From Bolinopsis microptera (Eukaryota > Ctenophora > Tentaculata > Lobata > Bolinopsidae), in NCBI RefSeq assembly GCF_026151205.1, contig NC_087078.1, positions 13,623,118 to 13,687,117 on the forward strand: DNA of 64,000 nt, written 5' to 3'. Both the position numbers and the translations under genes were made by a program. Below, piece by piece: positions 22,501 to 32,100 of the stretch (position 1 is the first letter of the stretch; each line of letters starts with the position of its first letter). Under the pieces are notes generated by a model. The model was not told the origin of the DNA. It was given only the letters and a program-made list of their open reading frames with translations, and did no database searches.

Positions 22501-25500
22501 AGTTTGTAAGATCGTTTATGTAAATTAAGAACAGAAGGGGCCCTAAGCAGCTCCCTTGTGGCACTCCAAAAAGCACAGGTAGAGTATCAGATATTTCATT
22601 GAGCACACCAACATATTGTTTACGGTCGGAAAGATAACTTTCCAGGAGTTTGTGTGCCCGTCCTCTGATCCCGTATGTGTTTAATTTTTTGAGAAGTATT
22701 GAGTGATCTATTGTATCAAATGCTTTACTTAGGTCGATAAAGATTCCTAAAACATGATTACCGGCTTTGAGTGACTGCTGAATGTGGTGAATAGAGTAGT
22801 TGAGTGCATGTGATGTTGAATGACCCTTTCGGAACCCAAACTGGCTATCGTGCAGTATTCCCTGACTCGAGAGAAAACCATAAAGCCGTGAGTAGATAAC
22901 CTTTTCAAAAATTTTACCGAAAATTGGGAGAGTGGAAATTGGACGATAATTTTGTAAGTGTTCTTGTAAGTGTTCTTATCTTCGTTATCTTTTTTGTAGA
23001 TGGGGCTAATTTTACCTATCTTAAGGATGGCGGGAAAGCATCCTGTTGACATAAGGTTGTTGTATTGTATGGAAAGCACTGGGCTGAGAATGTGTGAGGC
23101 CTTTTTAATAACACTGATGGGGAAATCACTAGCTTTGCCATTTTGTAGCTCAGAAATGATATGAGATATTTCACTCTCAGTGCAGTCTGTTAAGTACATC
23201 GAATTTGGGTTAGTTTTTGGTAAAAATTCAACAAATGAAGGAAGTGGCTCAATTTTCATTTCCCCATCAACTTGTTCATTCAATTTCGACGCTATTGAGG
23301 CAAAGTACTCATTAAATTTGTTGGCTATGAGTCTACGTTCTGTGATGCGTACTCCGTCGACACAGAATTGAGGCTTTATGGTTTTTTTGCATTTTCCTCT
23401 TAATTCATTGATAACTTCCCAAGTCTTTTTGCTGTCTCCTTGATGATCCATAATCTTAGTACAGTAATATTTCTTTTTTTGACTTTTTATTACACCTTTA
23501 AGACATCGACGATAGTTTGAAAATTTTGTGTGGAGATCAATATTTCCATCTGGACTAAATTCTTTTGACGTTTTCGAGGCTATCCAGTCATCATACAGCT
23601 CCTCTTTAGTTGAAATAGCTTCTGAAATTCCATCTGTCATCCAAGGATTGTTAACTGGATTTCTTTTGGAGACTTTGGGTTTATCTAGTTTGCAGTTAGA
23701 GTCAATTGTATGTGTGAAGATGTTAAAGAAGGTTTCAAAGTTGGTACTGTTTGCCATGATATCTTCTTTGGATTCAAGGTCTGTAATTAAAGTATCAACA
23801 TTTTTCTTGGAGAAGCTGTAGTGTTGGAGTAGCTTTTGGTCTGAAGAAGTTTCGTTCATGGGCATGCAAAGGTTGAACATGGCTATGATTGGTTTGTGGT
23901 GGGAATTCATATCATCAATTACCCCAGACATCGTGACGTGTTCAATGTCGTTGGTGAGTATATTGTCTATGCAGGAATGTTGGTGAATGTTTGTGGAATG
24001 AGTTGTTAATGAGATGAGCGGAAAGAATCCCAATGAAAGAAACAAATTTTCAAATTTTTGAGTTGTGGGATTTGTTCTCTTTAGAAGGTCAAAGTTGTAG
24101 TCTCCCAAAATTATAGATTTTATGTCTTTGGGGAAGAGTGACTTCAGGTGTGTCAACTCATTGAGAAACTCTTTCGAGTCCCCATTGGGTGATCTATAAA
24201 CCACACCAACATTAACTTTTTCACTCCCTTTATTGACAGTAACAAAGAGTGATTCAAGGTTTTTAGTTGTACTGATAAGCTTGTCGTTTATGGTTGCATT
24301 GAAGGAACAGTGGATATATAAACAGACACCTGTTCCTTTTGTTTTATTCGGAATTTAATGCCAGATTCCTGTCAGGATCCTAGTTCTTGCGCTTAACTTG
24401 CGCGTTACCAAATAATCCAAGATATTTCTGTCAGGATCCAAGATTTTCCTACTACCAGTATGGTAGTATGGACTGTTTGGTAGTATGGTAGTATGGTAGT
24501 TGCAGGAACGCGCGAAGACCTATATGTAAATATTACTAAAGCGTACATGGAATCGTATCCTAGTCGGTTAATCAGTCGGTACTATATTAGCAGATCGCGA
24601 GTTCGAGACCCGGAAAGGAATTTTTTCACAATCTTTTGGCAATTATGAATAACTATACTAATGAATTAATAGCTATACTAATGAATTAATAGCTATACTA
24701 ATGAATAACTAAACCTCTGTAATATAACTAGCAAAGTAAAATGAAATCGTTATCCGGCCGCGGAGCGGCCGAAAAATTTATGGTAGTCGTTTTAAAAATA
24801 TATGGTAGCCGTTTTTTCTTTCCAGACTGGATTCCTAGTCCCTTTTTAAATTTATGTCACTGGGGCAAAACCCCTCGACAAACCCTGACAAACCCTGTTT
24901 GTCGGGGTTTGTCGGGGTTTGTCGGGGTTTGTCGAGCCTGGAGGCTACATGATGCCTTGTAGACTAATCCATTATATCACGAGGTCCGGCCGTATGTGTT
25001 ATATTGAACAACATACTGAGCAATATTCTACAACCTAAGGGGATTAACCCTAAATTTGTTGTGAAACTTGTTTTCGGATTGTAGTTGATTGTCGTATGCC
25101 CAAATATGGATATATGGTTTTGTTGTATACAAGTTCAGGAAACCTCTTCCTATAAGTAAAGCGCTTAAATTCTGGGATTTTGGGCATGTTGGGGTAATTT
25201 AGGCTGGGACCCCCTCGAAAGTTGGGACACTAGTTTGTTGGTCAACTACTATCTCGAAGGCAAGTGTATAAGAAAGATGTAAAAGGATGACGTGACCCCC
25301 CCCCCCCCCTCGTACTCTGTTTTATAGATCTGGTACATTGTTCGCTCGGAATGTTGTTCAATATAACACATACGGGGTGATGAAGTGATCACTGTGGATT
25401 AGTCTACCCAGCGGTCTCCAGTACTCTGTCTCTATCGGGTCCTTCAACGTTAAGCTGTTAAGCTGATGTTGTCGTATATTGATTGTTTATATTATCTCTA

Positions 25501-27073
25501 TAATAGACGAAATAACGTGCGCTCATTGGTCAGATATTTAATTGATGAACCAATGGACGTGGCGATCTGAACAGCAAGTCTCTTAACTTTATTTCTGCAC
25601 TATAACCATGCTTGTATAGGAGAGAATTTATCACTACAAGTTGACCTTTAATTGTTTGTTAACACAATTGGAAACTATGGGAAGATGTAAAGGGATGACG
25701 TGTTCCCCTCCCCCTCCCTCCCGGCTTGATTGATATGTCATTGTACGGTTCTTTTGCGATAGTCAAAACGCAACAACTAGCGCTGGATGGCGACAATTAG
25801 CGCTATCCAGCGCTAGTTGTCGCCACCCAGCGCTAGTTGTCGCTATCCAGCGCTAGTTGTCGCTGGCTATGCGACACTGTCGCACCCAATAGTTTGGGAT
25901 GGCCAGCGCAACTGGCCATCGCAGAAAACAGTACGATAACTAGCGCTGGATAGCGACAACTAGCGCTGGATAGCGACAACTAGCGCTGGATAGCGACAAC
26001 TAGCGCTGGATAGCGACAACCAGCGCTGGTCCAGCAGGGGCCCTGTTTTACGACAGATTGTCGCCCACATCCAGAAACACGCCATCTTGCCAGGCAGCCT
26101 GGGAGGAATTTTTTTTGGGAGGAAAAAACGGGAGGAAAAAGAGGAAATTTGTAAAAAAATCAAAGAGGAACATCCTGTTAGTTTTGGAATACAGTGAAAT
26201 ATTCTGATTGGAGTTGTGTTGTGAAGTTACCAAATTTACGTGAGTACTTGATTCTTTTTAATCCCAGTTTATTGCTGTCCTACAAATTTCTTTAATGCCA
26301 AATGTCGTCTAAAACACCCTATTTCGCAAAAATTTCCGGGGGGCTGTGCCCCCTACCCCCCGCCAAGGGGCTCCGCCCCTGGACCCCTGCCACAGCTTGC
26401 TCGCTTCGCTTGCTGCGCAGCTGGATAGGACACGTCGGCTCGCTTCGCTCGCCGACAGCTTCCCCCAAAGAAAAATCCTGGCTACGTCCCTGCTCGTGAA
26501 TTGGTCCAGTGTTAAAAATTTGAGAGCGAAACGAGCGGGCCACAGAAAAAAGGCAAACTTGCGAGTGAAGCGAATGGGCCACGGAATTAAGAAAAAACCG
26601 CATCTGGGAGGAAATATAAAACTTTCTGGATGTGGGGCTAGCAAGCACATCCGTCAGCCTTTTTACCACCTTTACTTTTTTCTTTATTTAGACTCATCAG
26701 AAGTTTTGTTTGGAAAAAGGAAACAATGGCTACGATACACTCTACCCAATTTTGGGTTTTCAGCTCCTTTTCAGTTAATTCACAGCCATAATTACTTTTT
26801 CACTACAAATATTATTTCAGATACATCAGCAGTGCAGAGATGTTGAGTATTGTGACGAGTATTTATGAAATGGTTGGTAATATGCTTATTTTACCAAAGG
26901 ATGAAGATACACCTCAAAAGAGAGTTCGAAAGATATTTATGCAGATGGATCAGGATAACGATGGGAGATTGACAAGACAGGAGTTCAAAGATGGCAGCAA
27001 AATGGATCCCTTCATTGTCCAAGCTCTATCCATAGACTATGATCAAAATAAGATTGAGCCCAAGAAATCATAG
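16518..27073 (+). CDS. NCS1: Neuronal calcium sensor 1 (frequenin) type EF-hand protein, 197 aa
   Basis: Exons 16518-16666, 16795-16986 and 26821-27073, phases agreeing and GT-AG bounded, give 197 aa. MGNEQAK is an N-myristoylation signal. The first EF-hand is the degenerate one carrying KDCPSG, as in all NCS proteins. Canonical calcium loops are D73-E84 ([12 protein letters not shown]), D109-E120 (DLDGDGYISSAE) and D157-E168 ([12 protein letters not shown]). LDEKL-x-WAF, YEMVGN and GSK-x-DP-x-IVQALS favour the NCS1/frequenin branch over hippocalcin. The family switches membrane targets such as PI4-kinase and G-protein signalling components in response to calcium. The C-terminal tail after residue 185 is longer than the usual 190-aa form. 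Intron 2 is 9.8 kb and packed with transposons. Confidence 0.85.
17546..20083. repeat. 2.5-kb element with 25-bp inverted ends, telomere-like flanks and an internal 16-bp motif
   Basis: 17596-17620 and 20025-20049 are perfect inverted 25-mers (GGTCAAGTTCGGAGAC...). Each is flanked on its outer side by GGGTTA-like runs (17548-17577 and about 20058-20082). Between them the motif CTCAAC-x(2-4)-GGTGGAG occurs in either orientation at about 17922, 18074, 18229, 18295, 18396, 18458, 18651 and 19714, with half copies near 18751, 19800, 19836, 19848 and 19990. No ORF of its own; a LINE fragment sits inside near 19430-19690. Class unknown. Confidence 0.6.
19430..19690 (-). pseudogene. C-terminal fragment of a LINE ORF2 (family C-like)
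   Basis: The minus strand reads [16 protein letters not shown] followed by [10 protein letters not shown] and a polar end before a stop. This resembles the C-terminus of the family C LINE at 21458-22606 ([13 protein letters not shown], then LKSSIR). This region lies beyond the RT in LINEs. It is a short 5'-truncated insertion. Confidence 0.55.
20400..20690. repeat. Element with GGGGTTTGTC decamer array, copy 1
   Basis: Tandem GGGGTTTGTC units at about 20480-20540 sit between GC-richer arms containing GGCATCATGTAGCCGG and GCCCGAGGCAAAACCCCCAG. Parts of both arms recur, rearranged, around the related array at 24855-24957. This looks like a non-autonomous element with a central tandem array. 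Confidence 0.55.
20700..21350. other. Intronic sequence without recognised feature
   Basis: AT-rich NCS1 intron sequence. I see no ORF, RNA gene or clear repeat here apart from general A/T runs. Confidence 0.3.
21355..24352 (-). mobile_element. Family C LINE, antisense in NCS1 intron, 5'-truncated
   Basis: The minus strand carries the C-terminal part of an endonuclease followed by a complete RT. The open frame begins at about 24352 without an ATG ([13 protein letters not shown]...), so the 5' part is missing. The 3' UTR ends near an AT dinucleotide run at about 21355-21366. The insertion is antisense to NCS1, so its RT does not add to the NCS1 message. Confidence 0.75.
21458..24352 (-). pseudogene. 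LINE ORF2 endonuclease/RT with one frameshift
   Basis: The endonuclease part shows [18 protein letters not shown] and, at its end, NSHHKPI. Reading continues into the RT N-terminus ([20 protein letters not shown]) and then shifts frame at about 22945. The downstream frame (22606-21458 and the stretch just upstream of it) contains [18 protein letters not shown] (motif A), [13 protein letters not shown] and FADDTN (catalytic motif). The shift lies at an A-run next to a 12-bp tandem duplication (GTAAGTGTTCTT on the + strand, about 22952-22975). The loss of one A explains the shift; the 12-bp duplication alone would keep frame. Confidence 0.75.
24543..24625 (+). repeat. tRNA-like SINE head (Pol III A- and B-box-like)
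   Basis: CTAGTCGGTTAATCAGTCGG resembles an A-box/D-arm, and 30 nt on GCGAGTTCGAGACCC resembles a B-box/T-arm, followed by a T run. The T-stem pairs poorly and I cannot fold a full cloverleaf, so this is more likely a tRNA-derived SINE promoter than a functional tRNA. Confidence 0.4.
24641..24775. repeat. Three 22-bp tandem units and a GC hairpin
   Basis: A unit of about 22 bp containing CTATACTAATGAATTAATAG repeats three times at 24650-24710. Just downstream GGCCGC-GGA-GCGGCC (about 24758-24772) is a perfect hairpin. Both may be the tail of the preceding tRNA-like element. Confidence 0.45.
24855..24957. repeat. GGGGTTTGTC array, copy 2, with back-to-back inversion
   Basis: GACAAACCCT units (about 24876-24895) meet GTTTGTCGGG units (24897-24935) head to head, forming a palindromic array. 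The left flank (GTCACTGGGGCAAAACCCC) and the right flank (GAGGCTACATGATGCC) are inverted relative to the flanks of the copy at 20400-20690. Confidence 0.55.
24959..25407. mobile_element. Inverted-repeat (MITE-like) element, about 450 bp
   Basis: The left arm (24959-25026) and right arm (25341-25407) are inverted copies: GTAGACTAATCCA at the outer ends, and GTATGTGTTATATTGAACAA further in, then a GAGC-containing word. The interior has a C14 run at about 25299 and no ORF. Non-autonomous DNA transposon is the simplest reading. Confidence 0.6.
25408..25770. other. Intronic sequence with a dispersed G+C word
   Basis: No gene seen. AGATGTAAAGGGATGACGTG at about 25684 followed by a C-rich tract repeats a nearly identical word plus C-tract at about 25275, so the two share a small repeat. 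Confidence 0.35.
25771..26046. repeat. Foldback built from 20-bp tandem units
   Basis: Four perfect units of TAGCGCTGGATAGCGACAAC lie at 25941-26020. About three reverse-complement units lie at 25804-25863, preceded by one or two forward units from 25778. The central spacer (25864-25935) has its own inverted words (TGGCCAGCGCAACTGGCCA). The whole could form a long cruciform or hairpin. No coding capacity. Confidence 0.7.
26300..26650 (-). repeat. GC-rich dispersed repeat (GGCGGAGCCCC type)
   Basis: On the minus strand the block reads GGGACGTAGCCAGGATTTTT, then GCGAAGCGAGC words, then a GGGGTCCAGGGGCGGAGCCC segment and a GGGGGGCACAGCCCCCC hairpin. Its composition is very unlike the surrounding AT-rich intron. 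The several overlapping ORFs here are low-complexity artefacts. It looks like a short non-autonomous element. Confidence 0.5.
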
Positions 27074-27781
27074 CCGAGTGATGTTGTTACGCAATTTTGT
27101 ACATAGATTCAGATTTGATTTTTATAAAATTGTTATATCTACTTTTATCGAGACATGTTGTACTTGCTTTGGTTGCTGGATCCTGCTAGTACAGCTGTAA
27201 ATACATTGGCACTGTACCAATTTGGCACAATATTTCTGAAAGAGTTCGTGCACAGAACTGTTCAACAAGGACAACTTCAGCCGCAATTTATTGAACAGGA
27301 TTAAGTTATTGGTTCAAAGCCGGCCAATTTGTGTGAAATTTTATATTTTGCAGTATATGATAATCTAATCATCCGATATAATATCTATATATATAATGAA
27401 CACGGAAATTTATATAAAATCCGAATTTTGATCATTATTTTGGTCACAATATTTTAGTGCTTGGTTGATTTGGTTGATTTGATGGCAAAAATTTGAACAA
27501 TATCAATCTTTAGTCCAGAAAACTTATCGTCATATTTATCTAACTTGACATAGCTTCTATTATATATTATCTTGAACAATCAGTTAGTAATTTATAAATT
27601 TAGAGTTAATCATCTCTCACTTTTTATTTTAAAATCAATAACAATGATTTAGATCAGGTTTAAAATCATTTTTTAATGTCTTCTCAATATCATTATCATA
27701 TTGCATGAAACTTTGTCACAAAGATGGTATTTGCATTAATAAAGTGATTATTTTCCTCGATTCAATGATACTTATTCATAG
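27074..27781 (+). terminator. NCS1 3' UTR with AATAAA at 27738
   Basis: AT-rich sequence after the NCS1 stop. The clearest polyadenylation signal is AATAAA at 27738-27743, with a T-rich stretch following. The cleavage site is inferred. Confidence 0.45.
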
Positions 27782-27945
27782 CGGTCGTTCACATATTACG
27801 TAATCAGCCGAGGGGGAGGGGATTTCCAAATAATTACGCTAGTGTAATTTTGATACAAAACTATGTGTAAAACTGATTACGGAGGGGGAGGGGGGGGGGG
27901 GTAAAAATTGTCCAAAAAGTGATCACGTAATATGTGAACGACCCC
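27782..27945. mobile_element. MITE with TCGTTCACATATTACGTAAT ends, copy 1
   Basis: Terminal inverted repeats of about 25 bp, TCGTTCACATATTACGTAAT at left and its inverse at right, enclose two G-rich tracts and an AT-rich core (ATTACGCTA..CTATGTGTAAAACTGATTAC). CATAG flanks both ends and may be a target-site duplication. A second copy is at 63570-63716. Confidence 0.65.
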
Positions 27946-29119
27946 ATAGAACATGAACAGAGTTGGTACTCTCATAAGTTTTAACCTAAATCTTAACTTA
28001 AGTCTACCCTGTGGGCTGTTCCATATAATTATTATTACTGTAACTTTGCAGATTTTTGAACTCTAAATCTGTTTTGAGCCTAGAGGGGTTAATTTTGTGA
28101 TTTATAAGAAATTTTTTTGGAAGTTTTAGACTTTCACTTACTGCCCAGTTAATTTTAAAACATCTCCGTCATACCTTGCTCAAATATTAGCTTGCTTTTA
28201 CATAAACTAAACCGAGTTTATGTACCTTCCCTAATATAATTTGTCAATATTTATTAAAGCAGCTTACAAAACGTGATTAATGCTGTGGATTATTTTTCAT
28301 TTTGATCAAGTCATGATTTCAATTAGCCGAACATTGTATTATTAAAATTGCTTCAAAAGGTGATTTACATTTATATTCTAACCTTGATTAATATGGTCTG
28401 GATCGGTGTAAACTTACTACAGGTAAACTTACTACAATACCATAACTCACCTCCTAGAGTACCCATTACTTATGGCACATATCCCAAGTGTTTAGAATAC
28501 TCGGTAATACAAAACGGTTGGGTGTTCCAGCCAAAATGTCCTCAATGCCCGGTCAATTATCCCAAATCAACAGACTTAGGTATTCCAGGTGATTCCAGGT
28601 ATCACCTGGTATTCCAGGTGATGGGGGGTACACGTACTTAAGTTAGACACGTACTGTAGTTCGACAAACACTAAATTTCGACTCTGTCGAACTAAAGTGC
28701 GTGTCGAACTAGAGTATGTGAATCTATATTCCAGTTCAGGGTATTGTTGGTAGGAGTTGTGTGTATTGTGTAGTAACTAGTACCTGCAGTATTTCTTATC
28801 ACCATCATTAAGGGGAAATTTGAAGATATTTACATGTAAATTTAAATCTTAACCATGAATTGTAGCATTGCTGCCCTTTTCTGCCCGTCCTTTACAAGTT
28901 GAAATATGTCTTGTGGTTTTACTGTTTCAATGTTTTTAATTATATGATCATGATCAAATATTTCCGATTGGTCACAAAAAAATCAACTTTCTCCAAGCCC
29001 AGATAAACGATACGACTATTTATATTCTTAGTAATTGCCTAATTGCCACAAGTTACGGACCTTATTAGAACTACCTTATTAACTAATTACCTAACTACAC
29101 TCTAGAAAAGTGTGTCAGG
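27946..29119. other. Intergenic region between NCS1 and MFAP1
   Basis: No gene seen. It contains short repeats: TAAACTTACTACA twice near 28410, ATTCCAGGTG several times near 28580-28620, and TCGACAAAC/TCGAACTA words near 28670. The MFAP1 promoter is presumably here, but I see no defining motif. Confidence 0.35.
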
Positions 29120-32100
29120 ATGAGTGCCATGGACTTTGACCTGCACGAGTACTATGCTCACGATTACAGGAACCCAGGTCCACAGGGGGTTATGAGCACT
29201 GCTGGTGCTATCCCAGAAATAAATGACAAGGGGGAAGTTACTATGAAGAAGGTCAAGGTTCAGAGGTGCGTATCTGCGGTTTATTTTTACACAAGAATCC
29301 GTTCTCACAAGTTACATACTCAATCACCCATCGATTTATTTCAATTTTCTTCAACGCATTGCACGTATATGTTGTGGTATCAGTAATGAGGGGTTCACAT
29401 AAAAGAAACCATAAGATTGTGAAATATATATACGTTATCCAAATTTGGTCACGAGTTACTAAAGTCAAACCATGTCCCTTTTACAGATATGTGTGCGGTA
29501 AAAGACCCGACTATGCCCAGGAAAGTAGCGACGAAGAAGATGAGCCCGTGTTTTACAACGAACCTGCAGGTTTATTAATTAATTAATTAACTAATCGGTT
29601 AATTGATTATGAATCTAGCTGGTTAAGTGAATAAAAACACCTTTTCTAGAGATTCTGGAACATGTATATTTTGTATACGAAGAGTGACCACACAATAATA
29701 CTTTGTTTTAAATTGGCTTTTAAAACTTAATATCATCAGGAGTTTCTGGAAAGCTAGGAGAGGATCTAAGCGGTGATCTGCCGGACCACGTGACTCTTAA
29801 TGAGAGTAATGTAAAGGACAGGAGATTGGAGAGAATGAAACAGAGATCTTCAGCACCATCTGATAGGGGTAAACAGCTTTCTGTTTCTGTTTTAGTTTCT
29901 CTTTCAGTTTAAATGTTAAACTCCTTGTAAACCTGGTGACATACCCTGATCATGAGTATTCTTGAGATTTGTAGTTTTTGTAGAATGTTGATGCCATAGA
30001 AACGTATAATGATGTACAAGAAGATAGGGGAATCTGTTAAATCCTGGCTGACTAGGGAGCGCACTGTGTTCAATGTTCTAAAAGTGACCCTGTAAACCTA
30101 ACCGGGATTGTACACTTTGTTAGTGTACTAAACTTTTATACTAACTGGCAGCAGTGTAAATTAGAAGATTCTGTAAGTGCTAATATATCTGCCATAATGC
30201 TGTCTATTTTCCGTTTATATACGGGATGAGGGTGTAATGTTTATATAGTTTATATGGGGTAAGGTTGTAACGAGAAGTACTCGCTGCCATGCGTTGACAT
30301 AATAATCTCTTGTTCCGAGTAATGGAAAACAAATTGAGCATATTTGTACCCACACAATGTAAATTACGCGCAATAAAATATTTCCTTGTGTTTCAGGTCG
30401 TGAGAGAGCAATAATAAAACCGGAGATAATAGGCGGGGATGAGAGTGAGAGTGAACAAAGTGACGAAGAAGCAAAACACTCTTCTGACAGCGAGGAGGAG
30501 CTAGACCAGGACGAGGTAAGAGATTCATTATTCTCCTTTCCACTCATCTCATTATTATTAATCATTATGAGCATAGTATGTACAATGTAGATTAAGTTTC
30601 AGCCATCAAAAATCTTAGATTGCAGTATGAAAATATTTTGAATAAAAGCAAAACGAGAAGCCATGTTCAGTAGTTACATTATACAATAATACCCTACCCT
30701 ACCCTAGACCAAGTTTAAAATACTCTATATCCGCAGGTGGAGAGGAGACGTAAGATGTTGTTAGAGCGAGCAAAGGAGCGCCAACAAGTAGAGAAGGATC
30801 TGTTGGATGTAGAGGATGAGGAGCAGGGGAGTGAGGAGGATAGCTCAGAGTACGAGGAGTATAGTGATAGTGAGGACGATATCGGACCTAGGTAAGTGAC
30901 GAACCGACCGGTCTGGGGTGATAGTGAGGACGATATCGGACCTAGGTAAGTGACGAACCGACCGGTCTGGGGTTTAGTGAGGACGATATCGGACCTAGGT
31001 AAGTGATGCACCGACCGGTCTGAGGACGATATCGGACCTAGGTAAGTGATGCACCGACCGGTCTGGGGTTTTGGATGCCAGTCCGGAAATGTCATCACCA
31101 GCCCAATCCTATCCTATGCGGCATAGATATTTTATAGGGTTTATAAAATATTACTAAATAATTTGCACAATATGGTGCCCATGCCCGAGCAGCTCTCCTC
31201 AAAAAACATTCTCTCCTCTTCGGAGCAGAAAGTTTAAAACAAACACTGATCTCATAAAATCAAAAAATACTAAATTAAGTAATCAGATTAACGGGGGAAG
31301 GGGAAAAATAGTAATGGTATACATACAATATAATTGATTTTATTGACTCACCGATAAAGACTAACTTGCGAAATAACGCACAAATACCTAGCCACAAACA
31401 GTAGTTATGAAATTTATCTGAAAGGTTTTGAAATTTCTGACAACTGATTAAAAGTCAGAGAATTTGACATTTTTCCTAAAAGTTTTTTTGAAATCTCCAA
31501 TCTCCAGCGACGATACTTTACGAAATTCAGGTCTTATTATCTATTTTAAACTATTTACCTTAGTTCCCAAAAATTTGTGTGCCATTATATTGAGCACAAT
31601 TTATTTGAGCCCGAAAAATTTGGGCAGAAAATTTAAACTCATTTGGGCGACCGAAAATTTGGGCACAAATTCTTTGAAAAATGAACGATTTTCCACTAAA
31701 ATTTCAGTTAGATATTTGCCTATTAGTTCATTATTATTCCTTATTATTCCAGTCATTTTGCTTTCAATTTTAAGCATGTAGGTGGTAGCCCCTGGACATA
31801 TCTAGATCAATGGACTGGCTAAGAAATTCATGCGCAATAAGTACAAAGATTGGTACGCGAAAAACATAGTATTAGTGTGTCAGCTCAATGGAGGAGTTTC
31901 ATCAGACAATATGAAAATTTATACCTGCTTGACAGTGATCCGTGAAGCACACGCTCGTTGGATCAACGAACTTTTTGGATATTTAAAAGGGAGGCCAGAT
32001 GACATAAGGAAAGGCTTTGAGAAGTCGGGTATAACTGATGCTTGTAGATCAGACTTTACGGTGGATGATAATCCATTTGCAGATCTTGTTTAAATCTCTA

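Noticed and set aside
24543-24625. Functional tRNA gene
   Set aside because: The T-stem does not pair well and no full cloverleaf with an acceptor stem could be built.
26309-26846. Several overlapping ORFs of 65-166 aa on both strands
   Set aside because: They lie in a GC-rich dispersed repeat, overlap each other in different frames, and show no domain or conserved motif.
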